Source of the DNA: Alligator mississippiensis | Lineage: Eukaryota; Chordata; Crocodylia; Alligatoridae | DNA: 64,000 nucleotides | NCBI RefSeq assembly: GCF_030867095.1 | Contig: NC_081824.1 | Location: 146,597,433-146,661,432, forward strand | Direction of reading: 5' to 3' | Shown: positions 32,983 through 42,560 of the stretch, piece by piece | Layout of the letters: each line of letters begins with the position of its first letter | How positions within the stretch are numbered: the stretch's first letter is position 1 | The notes under the pieces: generated by a model | Databases searched by the model: none | What the model was told of the DNA's origin: nothing | What the model saw: the letters and a program-made list of their open reading frames with translations, nothing else | Program-made: the position numbers and the translations under genes

Positions 32983-34824
32983 CATAGATGGTAGGGCTGT
33001 AAGGGACCTCAAAGATCATCAAGTCCAGCCCCCTGCCCCAGGGGCAGGAAGTCAACTGGAGTCAAAGGATCCCAGCAAGGTAAGCATCCAAACTCTTCTT
33101 GAATGAGTCCAGAGTAGGTACCTGCACCACTTCTGGAGGGAGTCTATTCCAGGTCTTGGGGGCTCGGACAGTAAAGATATATTTCCTTATGTCCAGCCTC
33201 AGATGGTCTTGGAGGAGTTTATGACCGTTGGTTCTTGTTTTTCCTTGGGGTGCTCTGGTGAACAGATGTTCTCGCGAGTCCTAATGTACACCCCTTATAT
33301 ACTTACAAGCAGCCACCAGGTCCTCCATGAGCCTGTGCTTTTCCAGGTTGAAGAGTCCCATGGATCTCAGCCTCTCATCATAAGGTCTAGTCTCCTGCCC
33401 TCTGATCATGCACGTGGATCTCCTCTGGACTCTCTCAAGCTTCTTGTCATCCTTCTTGAATTGTGGAGCCCAGAACTGGATGCAGCACTCCAGCTGCGGC
33501 CTCACCAAGGCCAAGTACAGCGGGAGGATGACATCCTGAGATTTACTTGAGAAGCATCTATGGATGAAAGCCAGAGTATTGTTTGCTTTGCCAGCTGCGA
33601 CATCGCATTGGTGGCTCATGTTCATCTTGTGGTCAATTATGACCCCCAAGTCTCTTTCAGCTGTGGTGCTAGCAAGCGTAGCACTGCCAAACCTATAAGC
33701 ATGCTGCGGGTTTTTTCTCCTGAGATGGAGTACCTTACATTTAACTATACTGAACATCATCAGGTTTGTATCTGCCCACTTACTAAGTTTATCCAGGTCA
33801 ACTTTGATCACTATCCTGTCCTGCAGTGAGGACACTGTGCCCCAAAGTTTACTGTCATCGGTGAACTTAGCCAGTGCACTTCTGACACCAATATCCACAT
33901 CATTGATAAAGATGTTAAAAAGAACCGGCCCAAGGACAGAGCCTTGGGGTGCCACTGGTCACAGGGCACCATGATGATTTGCTACTATCGACCACTACTC
34001 TCTGGGTCCAACCTTGGAGCCAATACCCAGCCATCAGACTGTGGTGAAGCTGAGGCCACAGTTGGCCAATTTTTCCATGAGGAGGTTATGGGACACCAGA
34101 ACAAAAGCTTTTTTAAAGTCCAGATAGATGACGTCAATTTCTTCTCCCTTATTCAGGTGATATGTCACCTGGTCATAGAAGGAGATGAGATTGGTCAGGC
34201 AAGACCTACCCACAACAAACCCATGCTGGCTATCCCTCAGGATGTTGTCTTCAGCCAGCTTATTGAGAAATTATCAAGGTGACGCTTCTGGATAAGTTGG
34301 CCAAAGGCAATATCCTGAGGGATAGCCAGCATGGGTTTGTCGCAAGTACCACATTAGCCCTCTTCCAATCTTCAGATACCTCACCTGAGCACCACGAATA
34401 CTTCAATATCCTCTCCATTGTCTGTGCTATGATGCCAGCCAGTTTCTTTAGCACTTCTGGGTACATTTTTTCTGGGCTAGCTGATTTGTGGGTATCCAGC
34501 CTCTCAAGGTGTTTCCGCACAAGATCTACACCAACGATGGGCATATGTACACCCTTTCCCTGCATCTTGGTAGGTGGGGTGATCCACTGATTGGTGGAAG
34601 ACGGACACAGAGTAATTGTTAAGGAGATTGACTTTTTCCTGGATGCCAGTTATCAGCTTCCCCATTGATTTAGCAAGTGTCTAATGTTGCCCTTGTTATT
34701 TTTCTGACTTTCCATGTATCTGAAGAAAGACTTATTGTCCTTGATTCCTGTAGCCAGTCTGAGTTCAGTTTCAGCCTTGGCTTTCCTAGTTCACTCCCTA
34801 CAGGTACTGGCCAGTGCTGAACAC
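32983..34824 (-). pseudogene. CR1 copy B, RT half (3' part)
   Basis: This is the 3' half of a long CR1 whose 5' half lies at 41009-42560, beyond an inserted hAT. The minus strand shows VGVDLVRKHLERLDTHKSASPEKMYPEVLKKLAGIIAQTMERILKYSWCSGEVSEDWKRANVV, then a local rearrangement at 34198-34345. Next come PQGSVLGPVLFNIFINDVDIGVRSALAKFTDDSKLWG, with the catalytic box FTDD at 33854-33865, and VKCKVLHLRRKNPQHAYRFG to RRSTCMIRGQETRPYDERLRSMGLFNLEKHRLMEDLVAACKYI. The C-terminus and 3' UTR run to 32983. The catalytic aspartates remain but the RT fingers region is scrambled, so it is inactive. Its subfamily differs from the 31078 copy (for example HLRRKNPQHAYRFGSATLAS). Confidence 0.9.
34198..34345. repeat. 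Local inverted duplication inside CR1 copy B
   Basis: The minus strand at about 34270-34198 reads NKLAEDNILRDSQHGFVVG. The plus strand at about 34285-34345 reads DKLAKGNILRDSQHGFVAS. The same roughly 60-bp RT segment is therefore present twice in opposite orientation, only a few bases apart. The second copy replaces the expected PIFKKG...NYRPISLTS segment. Confidence 0.8.
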
Positions 34825-36065
34825 TAGGGCTGTGCAAAACTTCAGCAGCCATTTCATTTCAGAGGTGTTTCAACCTGTTTTGGTGCCCGAAACACCAAAT
34901 CTGAATCAGAATGGAAGGCTCCGAAACACCACCAAAATGAAACAGAACCATCTGAAACATTTCAGAATGTTTTGGATGTTTTGGAATATTTCAGAGGTGG
35001 GCTTGCAGGAAAACAGAAACTCAGAAGAGGGAGGGGGAAGAGGGGAAAGGACTGCTCTGATATTGACATCTGTAGCTGGCCAGTGTCTGTGATCTGTCCC
35101 TGAGGTCCCTTCCAATCCCAGTGCTCTGGGGGAGGGACAGAGAAAGAACATATAAGGTTGTTTGTGAACTGCTCTCTGCCTTTTGTGAAATCTGTCTCTG
35201 GCAGCACAAGCAGCAGAGCACAGCATCTGAAGCAGGGGTGGACAAACTGCGGCCCATGAGCTACATGCGGCCCACCAAGCCATTTTATCTGGCCTGCAGG
35301 GCCCCTAAAAAGCTTGGACATGTCAATCATACAAACAGACATACACAAGCCTACATACAAACAGACATAGACAGACATACAGATTAAACCACTCCAGTAA
35401 GATGTTATAGTTACCAGCAGAAGTTACTCAATGTTAGCACTGGATGGCCAATTCCAGGCTCATTGAGGGTCATGGGATTGAGGGAAGAACAGATGAGCCT
35501 GTGTTCCAGGAGGTTGTAGAGAGTGGATTTCCCATCTTGGCTTGTCTGTATCTCACTTTTATAAGGATTTCAAGTCTTTGTTCAGCATTGGGGATTTTCC
35601 AAGCTCAGTTTTTAAATAGAGGTTGTTTCTTCTGGTTATCTCAACTTGAGGTCATTCCAGTAAGGTTGAAATCTCCATTGGTATCTCTGCTTTGAAGCAT
35701 TGTGTAGTTCAAATGGCAGGATATGCAAAATTCCTTTTTCTCACTATCTTCTTTGCACTTGATCACAGACGAGTTCTTCAGCCATCTACTAATTAGCTTA
35801 ATTAGTTTACTGTCTGGTAACTTAAACATTGGCTCCTTGTTGCTTACACAATCAGTTAAATCTTCTGTTTTCATGCAAATAGTTACCATTCTTTCACCAT
35901 TCACCTTCTCACACAGACACTCATGTACACAGGACATACAAAGTTCATTTACTCATGTCAAGCAGGGAACAAGCACAAAATGGAGTTCTGGTTGTTCATA
36001 AAATTAGAGAGGTTTATCAATTCAGTACTATTATCATTTAAACATAATAAATAATGCAAAAATTC

Positions 36066-38205
36066 ATACTACACCTGCATTGCTGATGCAAGACCAGCCG
36101 GGGCAAGGAGGTGAAACGCTTCAGCACCATGAGGATACTGATGCATCTCAGGCGGCACCAAGCCCTTGCCCTTGCTCTTCCTCAGCCTGGCGCCAGTGGG
36201 AGTGTGCCCTTCTCACTCCAAAGCCCCTGTCCCCCAGAAGCAGAGGCAGGCCACCCTGGACCAGTGGGGGAAAGGCAGAGGGAAAGGGGGGGCACATTCC
36301 AAAGGCCAACTAGGTCACCCAGAGCATTGGGGAGATGCTTCTGGAGGGAGTCTATTCCAGATCTTGGAGGGTCGGACAGTAAAGAAATTTTTCCTTACAT
36401 CCACCCTAAAATGGTCTTGGAGGAGTTTATGACCATTGGTTCTTGTTTTTCCTTGGGGCGCTCTAGTGAACAGATGTTCTCGTAGATCCTAATGTACACC
36501 CCTTATATACTTACAAGCAGCCACCAGGTTCCCCCTGAGCCTGCGCTTTTCCAGGTTGAAGAGTGCCATGGATCTCAGCCTCTCATCTGGATGGACAACC
36601 CTTCTCCTTTGTTGAGCAGCCAGGGTTCAGGCAGATCATGGCACTCATGGCCCTATCATACCAAATGCCTGCATACACCACCTTCAGCAGCATGGTGGTA
36701 CCCTCCCTGTATGAGGTATTCAGGGAGTACTTGAGTAAGGAGCTGCACAAGGCAGGTCTGCAGGTGGCCTTACACTTCACTTTGGATGTCTGGAGCAGCT
36801 GGGGTGGAGATCATGCCTACCTCTCCCTCACAGGACACTGGTGCAATCAGTCAGGCCATTGGTGGGCTCTCCTTTAAGCAGAAGTGATGAATGAATACCA
36901 CACCGCAACAGAGATCATGGGGGTCATGAACTGTATGGTGCAGGGCTGGCTCATTGGGCAGGGTATGCTCACCCATGGGTTCATGGTCACTGACAATGAG
37001 GCCAATATGGTCAAGGTGGTGCATCTGCCATGTGGCACACAAGTTACACCTCATTGTCAGGGATGCCTTGGAGAGGGACAGGGCTCCCAGTGTGGACACT
37101 GTCACAACTAGCCATGTCATTTCAAAATGCAGGAAGGTGGCAGGCTACTTCCACCGGAGCATCAAGGGGGACAAGATGCTGCGGGACAAAGAGGCAGAGC
37201 TGAGCATCCCATAGCACAAAATCATGCAGGATGTGGAGACTCAGTGGAACTGCACATACTTGATGCTCAAAAAGCTGGTGGAGCAACAGAAGGCCATCCA
37301 TGAGATGGCCTTGCTCGGGGAGATTGGGATCAGTGGCCCCCTTAACAAAACAGAGTGGGATACCATCTCCCAGATCTTGGTGGTACTCAAGCCACTCCTC
37401 AAGGCCGCTGAGAGCCTCAGTGCTGGGATTTCCTTCTTTAGCTAGGTGATCCCCATAGTGAGGGAAATTCAGAACCAAATGGAGAAGTTCCAGGGGATCA
37501 ATGTTCCTGGCTGGGGCAAGTTGCTGTCACCGGAGGTACAGGCACTGATGAAGCAGCTGAAGGAGGGCATCAAGGAACGGCTGGATCTCTTGCAGTCCAG
37601 TACATCCCACATGCTGGTGGCCATGTGTGACCCGAGGGTGAAGGGGAGTGTGTGCCAGAAAAACCCTGGATCACTGAACGGAGGTGCTGGTGGGTGAACA
37701 GAGTCAGGGAGGCAGAAGGGTAGAGGCAGGGGGATGTGGAAGAGGGGGAACCACTGTCCCGTGCCAGCACTCCATCCACCAGCCAGTCTCCTCCACCACA
37801 GGTGATGCCAATGTGAGTCAAGGGCAAGGTTTCCATGTTGGGGTCCAGAGGCACCAGACCCTAGCATCGGGCAGGTAGTGCCGAGGCCTCAGTGGCTACC
37901 TATCTCACCAAGGACATGGAGCCACTGCTCTGCAACCCCTTGGCCTACTGGGCAAGCTGCAACCAGATGTGGCAGGATCTGGCCACAGTTGCCCGGGAAC
38001 ATTTGTCTTGTCCACCAACCAATGTTCTGAGTGAGAGGGTGTTCAGCATTCCTGGGGATGTTGTTACACCCCAATGCACCTCCTTGGAGCCTGGTTTGGT
38101 GCAGCAGCTGGTGTTCCTGAAGGTGAACCTTCTGCTGCTGGGGTTCCTGAAGTTCCACATGCAGACAGAGTTTGTTCCTCTTATAATATTTTTTAAAATC
38201 ATTTA
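36066..38205 (+). pseudogene. hAT transposase pseudogene (ZBED-like)
   Basis: Fragments of a BED-zinc-finger hAT transposase appear in order across all three plus frames. 36080-36170 decodes C*CKTSRGKEVKRFSTMRILMHLRRHQ, the end of a BED finger with its H-x3-H pair. A linker with RQATLDQWGKG follows, then a foreign 250-bp CR1 patch. The catalytic core follows: QPFSFVEQPGFRQIMALMA, YEVFREYLSKELHKAGLQVALHFTLDVWSSWGGDHAYLSLTGHW, HGFMVTDNEANMVK, HKLHLIVRDALE, VETQWNCTYLMLKKLVEQQKAIHEMAL. The C-terminal dimerisation region is PPTNVLSERVFSIPGDVVTPQ...LVQQLVFLKVNLLLLGF at 38016-38148. The first two conserved aspartates (DVWSS, TDNEAN) are visible. Many stops and shifts show it is dead. The intact family cuts and pastes DNA with 8-bp TSDs. 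Confidence 0.88.
36338..36587 (-). repeat. 250-bp CR1 patch inside the hAT transposase
   Basis: This segment aligns without gaps to 33130-33379 of CR1 copy B, 250 bp against 250 bp, with about 22 mismatches by hand count. It lacks the CR1 3' UTR and tail, so it is not a standard retrotransposed copy. Transposase linker lies to its left and the catalytic domain begins directly at its right edge. Confidence 0.85.
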
Positions 38206-38624
38206 ATGCCCTGCTCTCAGAGCTGGAGGCAGCACTCACTGCATCACTAGCCAGCAGGGGAAGAACATGTCCCTGTTGAGCTCCCATGCCAGGACAAATT
38301 TGGAGGTATGGGATGGGACTATGGGGAAGGAGGAGGCCCCAGTTCCTGGGTATGACCTAAAACTGCACCCTGCCAGGGTTGGGAGGCCTGGTGGGACTCC
38401 CCATGGCATGGCAGCCCCCAAGAAATGCCAGGAGTGCAAACCTCCCCGATGAAAGGTGGGTAGCAGGTGCCTTATCACCTCCAGCCACTACACACACGCA
38501 CAGTCCTAGCTAGGGAAAGCCTAGACCTGTAAGATCTTTGAGAGACCTAAGGCTTGCTGGCTGCAGTGGAGTTGTGAGGCTCCAGGTGAGCTTAACTGCC
38601 TGGGATGCCATCTGTGAGGCATGG

Positions 38625-38875
38625 GCCGCAGTGTAGGGAAGGTATGGAGCTGCAGAATGGATGTCATCCCTAGACATCAGGGGCCTAAATGGACAGCCTC
38701 CTGCCTGGGTAACATCTGAATCGGTTTTCCATCAAGGTGTGGCAGGAGAAAGAGGGGTGAGTGGTTGGCTCAGAAACAGGTGGGTGGGCCAAGATCTTAC
38801 CCACACTGGGAAGGCCCCATGTTACAGGCTACCAACTCTGCTGCATTCATTCTGCTCTGCCTTAACACACACAAG
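38625..38875 (+). repeat. Direct repeat within hAT, copy 1
   Basis: GCAGTGTAGGGAAGGTATGG through TTACAGGCTACC and TAACACACAC is a diverged duplicate of 40297-40545. The pair brackets the Penelope-like insertion and is part of the hAT's own subterminal sequence. Confidence 0.75.
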
Positions 38876-38877
38876 GC

Positions 38878-40105
38878 AGACAAGGGTCTTTGAGTCAATC
38901 TGATATCTTTTATTAGACCAACTGAATAGTTGGAGAAATATAGCTTAGCAAGCTTTTGGATTTAAAACCCTTTGTCAGGCTGAGGAAGCATCTGCATTTG
39001 GTGTGTGTGCTGTTCCTGGATGGAAGGAATAGTAAAGAAGCCAGAGGCTGGCATGCAGTGCAGGCAAGAAAACTAGTCAATGAAAATGTAAATTGAGGTG
39101 TCAGGGGGCGAGGGACAGGCTTGGCGGGGGCGGGGGGGGAGGAAGGGGGATGTAGCAGGTAAAAGGGGTGAGTACCTGGGGAGCCAGATGTTGGGCAGGT
39201 TATAGTGTGTCATAAATCCAATATCTATATTGAGTCCATGAGTTTCTGTATCTAGGAGGTTGATGAAGTGAAGTTCATAGACTCATCTGTGAAAAGTGGG
39301 TTGTAAATTCCCTTTGAGGATCAGGCCTGAGAGCTTGGAGACAGAGTGGCTTTCTTGTGAAAATGTGTCCCCATAGGTAGTTGAGTATTCTTGTCTGTAA
39401 TAGATTTCCCGTGTACATTCATTGTGGTGCACAGTTGTTGCTTGGTGTCTCTTATGTATTTTCCATCAGGGCATTTGGTGCACTGGATGAGATATATAAC
39501 ATTTCTGGAGGTGCAGCTGTAAGATTCAGGAGTGGTGATGGTTCTGTTGTGGGATGTAGTAATTGTGGGGATACTGGAGATATGTTGGCACATTTTGCAT
39601 TTCTTGTCTTGGCAAGATCTGGATCCATTCAGTGTGTTTTGGGCTGTAGGAAGTTGGCTTCTGGTGATGAGGTTAGCGAGGTTCGGTGCTTGTTTGAATT
39701 TATTAACCACTTTTCACAGACAAGCCTATGAACTTCACGTCATCAACTTCCTGGATACAAAAACTCATGGACTCAATATAGACATTGAATTTATGACAGA
39801 CTATAACCTGCCTGACATCTGACTTCCCGAGTACCTCTCTACTTTTACCTGCTACATCCCCCTCCCAGCCTCCCACCCCCATCATGTCCCTTGCCCTCCG
39901 ACACCTCAATTTACATTTTCACTGACTGGATTTCTTGCATGCATACCAAACTCTGGCTTCTTCACTATTCCTTCCATCCAGGAAGAGCACACATCAACTG
40001 CAGATGCTTCCTCAGCCTGACGAAGACTTTTTAAACCTGAAAGCTTGCTACGATATATTTCTCCAACTGTTCAGTTGGTCTAATAAAATATATCAGAGGT
40101 ACCCT
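38878..40105 (-). mobile_element. Penelope-like element with inverted terminal arms
   Basis: The left arm (about 38882-39300) and right arm (about 39706-40100) are inverted copies of each other. Both contain the end wording 'TGATATCTTTTATTAGACCAACTGAATAGTTGG' (in the right arm as its complement), 'CTGAGGAAGCATCTGC', and the last 40 or so codons (YELHxINxLDTxTHGLNIDIxFMTxYNLP). Between them is the end of a GIY-YIG frame. Inverted or tandem terminal fragments are a hallmark of Penelope-like elements. The RT domain is absent, so this is a 5'-truncated copy with an inverted flank. It lies inside the hAT and is therefore younger than it. Confidence 0.85.
39321..39710 (-). pseudogene. GIY-YIG endonuclease remnant of the Penelope element
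   Basis: The minus frame of 129 codons begins VNKFKQAPNLANLITRSQL, continues to a Cys-rich stretch CQDKKCKMCQHIS (C-x4-C-x2-C), then ITTPESYSCTSRNVIYLIQCTKCPDGKYIRDTKQQL and MNVHGKSITDKN. In Neptune/Penelope-type proteins this is the linker zinc-like motif followed by the GIY-YIG nuclease, whose YIG box here reads YIR, losing the glycine. The RT upstream is missing. The intact domain nicks target DNA for priming. A non-reptilian origin is not indicated. The frame stays open, so decay is moderate. Confidence 0.85.
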
Positions 40106-40296
40106 TGACTGGTCCATGCTGGGGCCAGGACCCAAAGGTGGGTCAAAGGGCCAGGGGCCCACCGTGAAGAATGCCCAGAGCAAGAAGCTCGGGATTCTGA
40201 CTGGCCTGAAGGCAGGGCCAGGGCCTAAGGAGGAGCCAAAGGTCCCAGAGAGGGGACCACAGCTGGAGGGAGTGAAGGATGCAATCTGCAAGGAAT

Positions 40297-40545
40297 GGAC
40301 CACAGTGTAGGGGAGATAAGGAGCTACGGAATGGATGTCACCACAAGACACCTAAATGGGTAGCCTCCCACCTGGGAAACATCTGAATCAGTTTTCCAGC
40401 AAGGCATGGCAGGAAAAAGAGGGGTGGGTGGTTGACCCAGAAACAAGTGGGCAGACAGAGATCTAACCAGCACCAGGAAGTCCCCCTGTTACAGGCTACC
40501 ATCCCTGCAGGTTTCATCCTGCTCTACCTACACACATATGAGTGA
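40297..40545 (+). repeat. Direct repeat within hAT, copy 2
   Basis: This is the partner of 38625-38875. Shared wording includes CAGTGTAGGG, GGAATGGATGTCA, AACATCTGAATC, TTTTCCA, AAGAGGGGTG and TTACAGGCTACCA. Confidence 0.75.
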
Positions 40546-40815
40546 CACAAGTTTTGCTTTCAGAAGCTTGAGGTGCAGTTTCACAGAAACCCTTGCACCT
40601 ATCTCCTGGAAAGCTGGCAGGTCTTCATGGCCTCAGAAGGGGCTACCATGCCTGCTGTTTTCATCCCACTGCACCTTAACACACACACAAAGTCACACAT
40701 GTCATGAGTTTTGCTTTGAACAGTGTGAAGTATAATTTCAGAGAAACCCCTGCACCTATCTCCTTGAAGCTTACCACACTTCATGCCCTTGGAAGGGGCT
40801 ACCATTCCTGCAATT
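40495..40815 (+). repeat. Subterminal tandem repeat of the hAT element
   Basis: Two imperfect units of roughly 150 bp each contain GGCTACCAT...CCTGC, GAGTTTTGCTTT or AAGTTTTGCTTT, TTTCA(C/G)AGAAACCC(C/T)TGCACCTATCTCC and a closing GGGGCTACCAT. Repeated subterminal motifs are typical transposase-binding regions in hAT elements; that role is inferred. Confidence 0.65.
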
Positions 40816-41008
40816 TGCATCTGAATCAGGCAAGATATGACAAAGTTATAGGCATTTTAGTGAAACAGCGTCAAAACTCCAAAACAGATTAGGCCAAATC
40901 GAAACACAACAATGATCTGAAACACTGAAATGAATCACTGTCCCTCTGAAACATCTGAATCCAAAACCAAATCAAAACATAGCCATTTAGCATAGCCCTA
41001 CTGAATAC

Positions 41009-42560
41009 TCCTCCTTAGTGGTGTTTTCCATCTTCTAAAAACTTCTCTTTTTAGATACAAGAGGTCCATGAGTTCCCTATTGAGCCAAGGGGGTCGCTCA
41101 GCCATTTTGCTACTATTTTTTAGTAGGGGCTGAAATGGACTTCCATGTGCTTCAAGGATCACATCCTTAAGGAGTAACCACTCATCATGGACTCCCCTCC
41201 CTGTCAGATTGTGTTGTGGCCTCTCAGGGCCTTGACAACTAGCTTCCTGAGCTTGTGAAAGTCAGTTTTCTTAAAGTCAAGGACTTCTGCATTCCTGACT
41301 GACTTGCCAGCTTTGCAGTGGATAGAGAAAGTGATCAACTCATGGTCACTTTCTCCCAGCTTCCTTTTGATTTTCAGGACATTCACTAAATCTTCCCCTT
41401 TAGCTAGTACCAGGCCCACCAGCACCTTACCTCTTGTTGGCCCATAGACTTCCTGAGATAAGTAGAGCTCAACAATGCATGTGAGGAAGCTTTGCTACCA
41501 ATCAGATCTGACTGAGTGATCTTCCCATGAGATGTCAGGGTAGTTGAAGTGCAGAGTGTGTGCAGCTTCTGCCATCTCCCTAGCAAATTCATGGTCAAGC
41601 TCTTGCTCCTGATTAGGAGGTCTGTAGTAGACTCCTACTATTATATTCCCTTCACCATGTTCCCCCCATATTCTAACCCAGACAGTTTCAAGTCACTCTT
41701 CTTGGGTGCCAACCTCCACTTGTAGGGAAGTGTACTGTTCCTTCACATAGAGAGCTACACCCCCACCCTTTCTTGCAAACGATCTCTCCTGTATAAGGTA
41801 TAGCCATCTATACCTGTGGTCTAGTCATAGGTCTCCGCTATCCCTATGAGATCGTTGTCATTTCTGTTTAGCAGAAGGGCCAGTTCCTCCTGTTTGTTCC
41901 CCAGGCTCCTGGCATTTGTGTACAGGCAAGTGAGCCTGCTATCAGAGGCCCTAGGCTTCCCTGTACTCCTAGAAGAGCTCTGTCCCTCGACTGGGGTAGG
42001 ACTGAGTTTCCTTGTGTAGCCTGACCTGCTGATTTTGTGGTTGACACTTGGTGGGCTTGCACTGGTGGTTATCCACCCATCCCCTGGCAAACTTAGTTTA
42101 CAGCCCGGTCAAGCAGGTCAGACATTCTGGCTGAGAAGAGCTTCTTCCCCATTCAAGTGAGGTGGAGGCTGTTGCTTCCAAACAAATTGATGCCTTCTTC
42201 TGAAGTGTGGACTGTAGTCATAGAACCTGAAGCTTTCACAATGGCACCACCACTTCGGTCTTCTGTTTACTTCTTCGATTCGTCTCTCCCTTTGATTTGT
42301 ATGCCCATGACCCATAACCAGAAGGATTGAGGAGAAAACCACCTGAGCCCCCAATCCTCTGAGCCCTGCTCCCAGAGTCTTGTAGTCATTTACAACCCAG
42401 CTGGGATTGCTCCGAGCTGTGTCATCCAATTTGTTGGGACAATCTTGCATCTGCTTGCTGGGGATAATACGAAACTACAAGTGTGGTGTCCCTGTTGGGA
42501 CAATCACTCTCAAGTGTTCAGGCAGATGTAGAACACTCAGAAAGTAAATGCCCCTTAATC
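41009..42560 (-). pseudogene. CR1 copy B, ORF1 end and endonuclease (5' part)
   Basis: This is minus-strand continuation of 32983-34824 on the other side of the hAT. The ORF1 end at 42450-42118 reads NDTARSNPSWVVNDYKTLGAGLRGLGAQVVFSSILLVMGHG, the SGNH esterase GTND block with GT lost. One frame over it closes with DLLDRAVN and a stop at 42093-42095. ORF2 then reads without interruption from about 42097 into LTCLYTNARSLGNKQEELALLLNRNDNDLIGIAETYD. Further down come VGVYYRPPNQE, FNYPDISWEDHS, TRGKVLVGLVLAKGEDLVNVLKIKRKLGESDHELITFSIHCKAGKSVRNAEVLDFKKTDFHKLRKLV. It is inactivated by stops (for example after AETYD) and small indels. The 5' limit is uncertain. Confidence 0.9.
42055..42102 (-). promoter_or_regulatory. 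Decayed -1 frameshift site of CR1 copy B
   Basis: The minus strand reads T GTA AAC TAA at 42102-42093, equivalent to the T TTA AAC TAA of the intact copy with one T to G change. The downstream 6-bp arms GTTTGC (42092-42087) and GCAAGC (42060-42055) can pair (one G-U), enclosing a second perfect stem GGTGG/CCACC. The -1 frame from CTA onward is open into the endonuclease. Confidence 0.6.

Larger units (their letters stand above)
34825..41000 (+). mobile_element. hAT DNA transposon, 6.2 kb, inserted in CR1 copy B
   Basis: The left end is TAGGGCTGTGCAAAAC and the right end AGCATAGCCCTA, giving degraded terminal inverted repeats of the same family as the MITE at 14994-15648. The 8-bp flanks CTGAACAC (34817-34824) and CTGAATAC (41001-41008) are a target-site duplication with one change. 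Excising the element rejoins CR1 copy B. It carries transposase remnants (36066-38205), a CR1 patch (36338-36587), subterminal repeats and a nested Penelope-like element (38878-40105). The sequence at 35231-35330, starting CAGGGGTGGACAAACTGCGGCCC, looks like a further small hAT-type repeat, followed by an ACAGACATAC-type simple repeat to about 35385. From 35390 to 36060 I recognise nothing. Confidence 0.9.

Noticed and set aside
34906..35378. Overlapping minus-strand frames with Cys-rich and Ser-rich stretches
   Set aside because: Lie in non-coding hAT sequence, a small repeat and an ACAGACATAC simple repeat.
39321..40105. CRISPR-like or phage-like inverted array
   Set aside because: The inverted arms and GIY-YIG remnant are fully explained by a Penelope-like retroelement.
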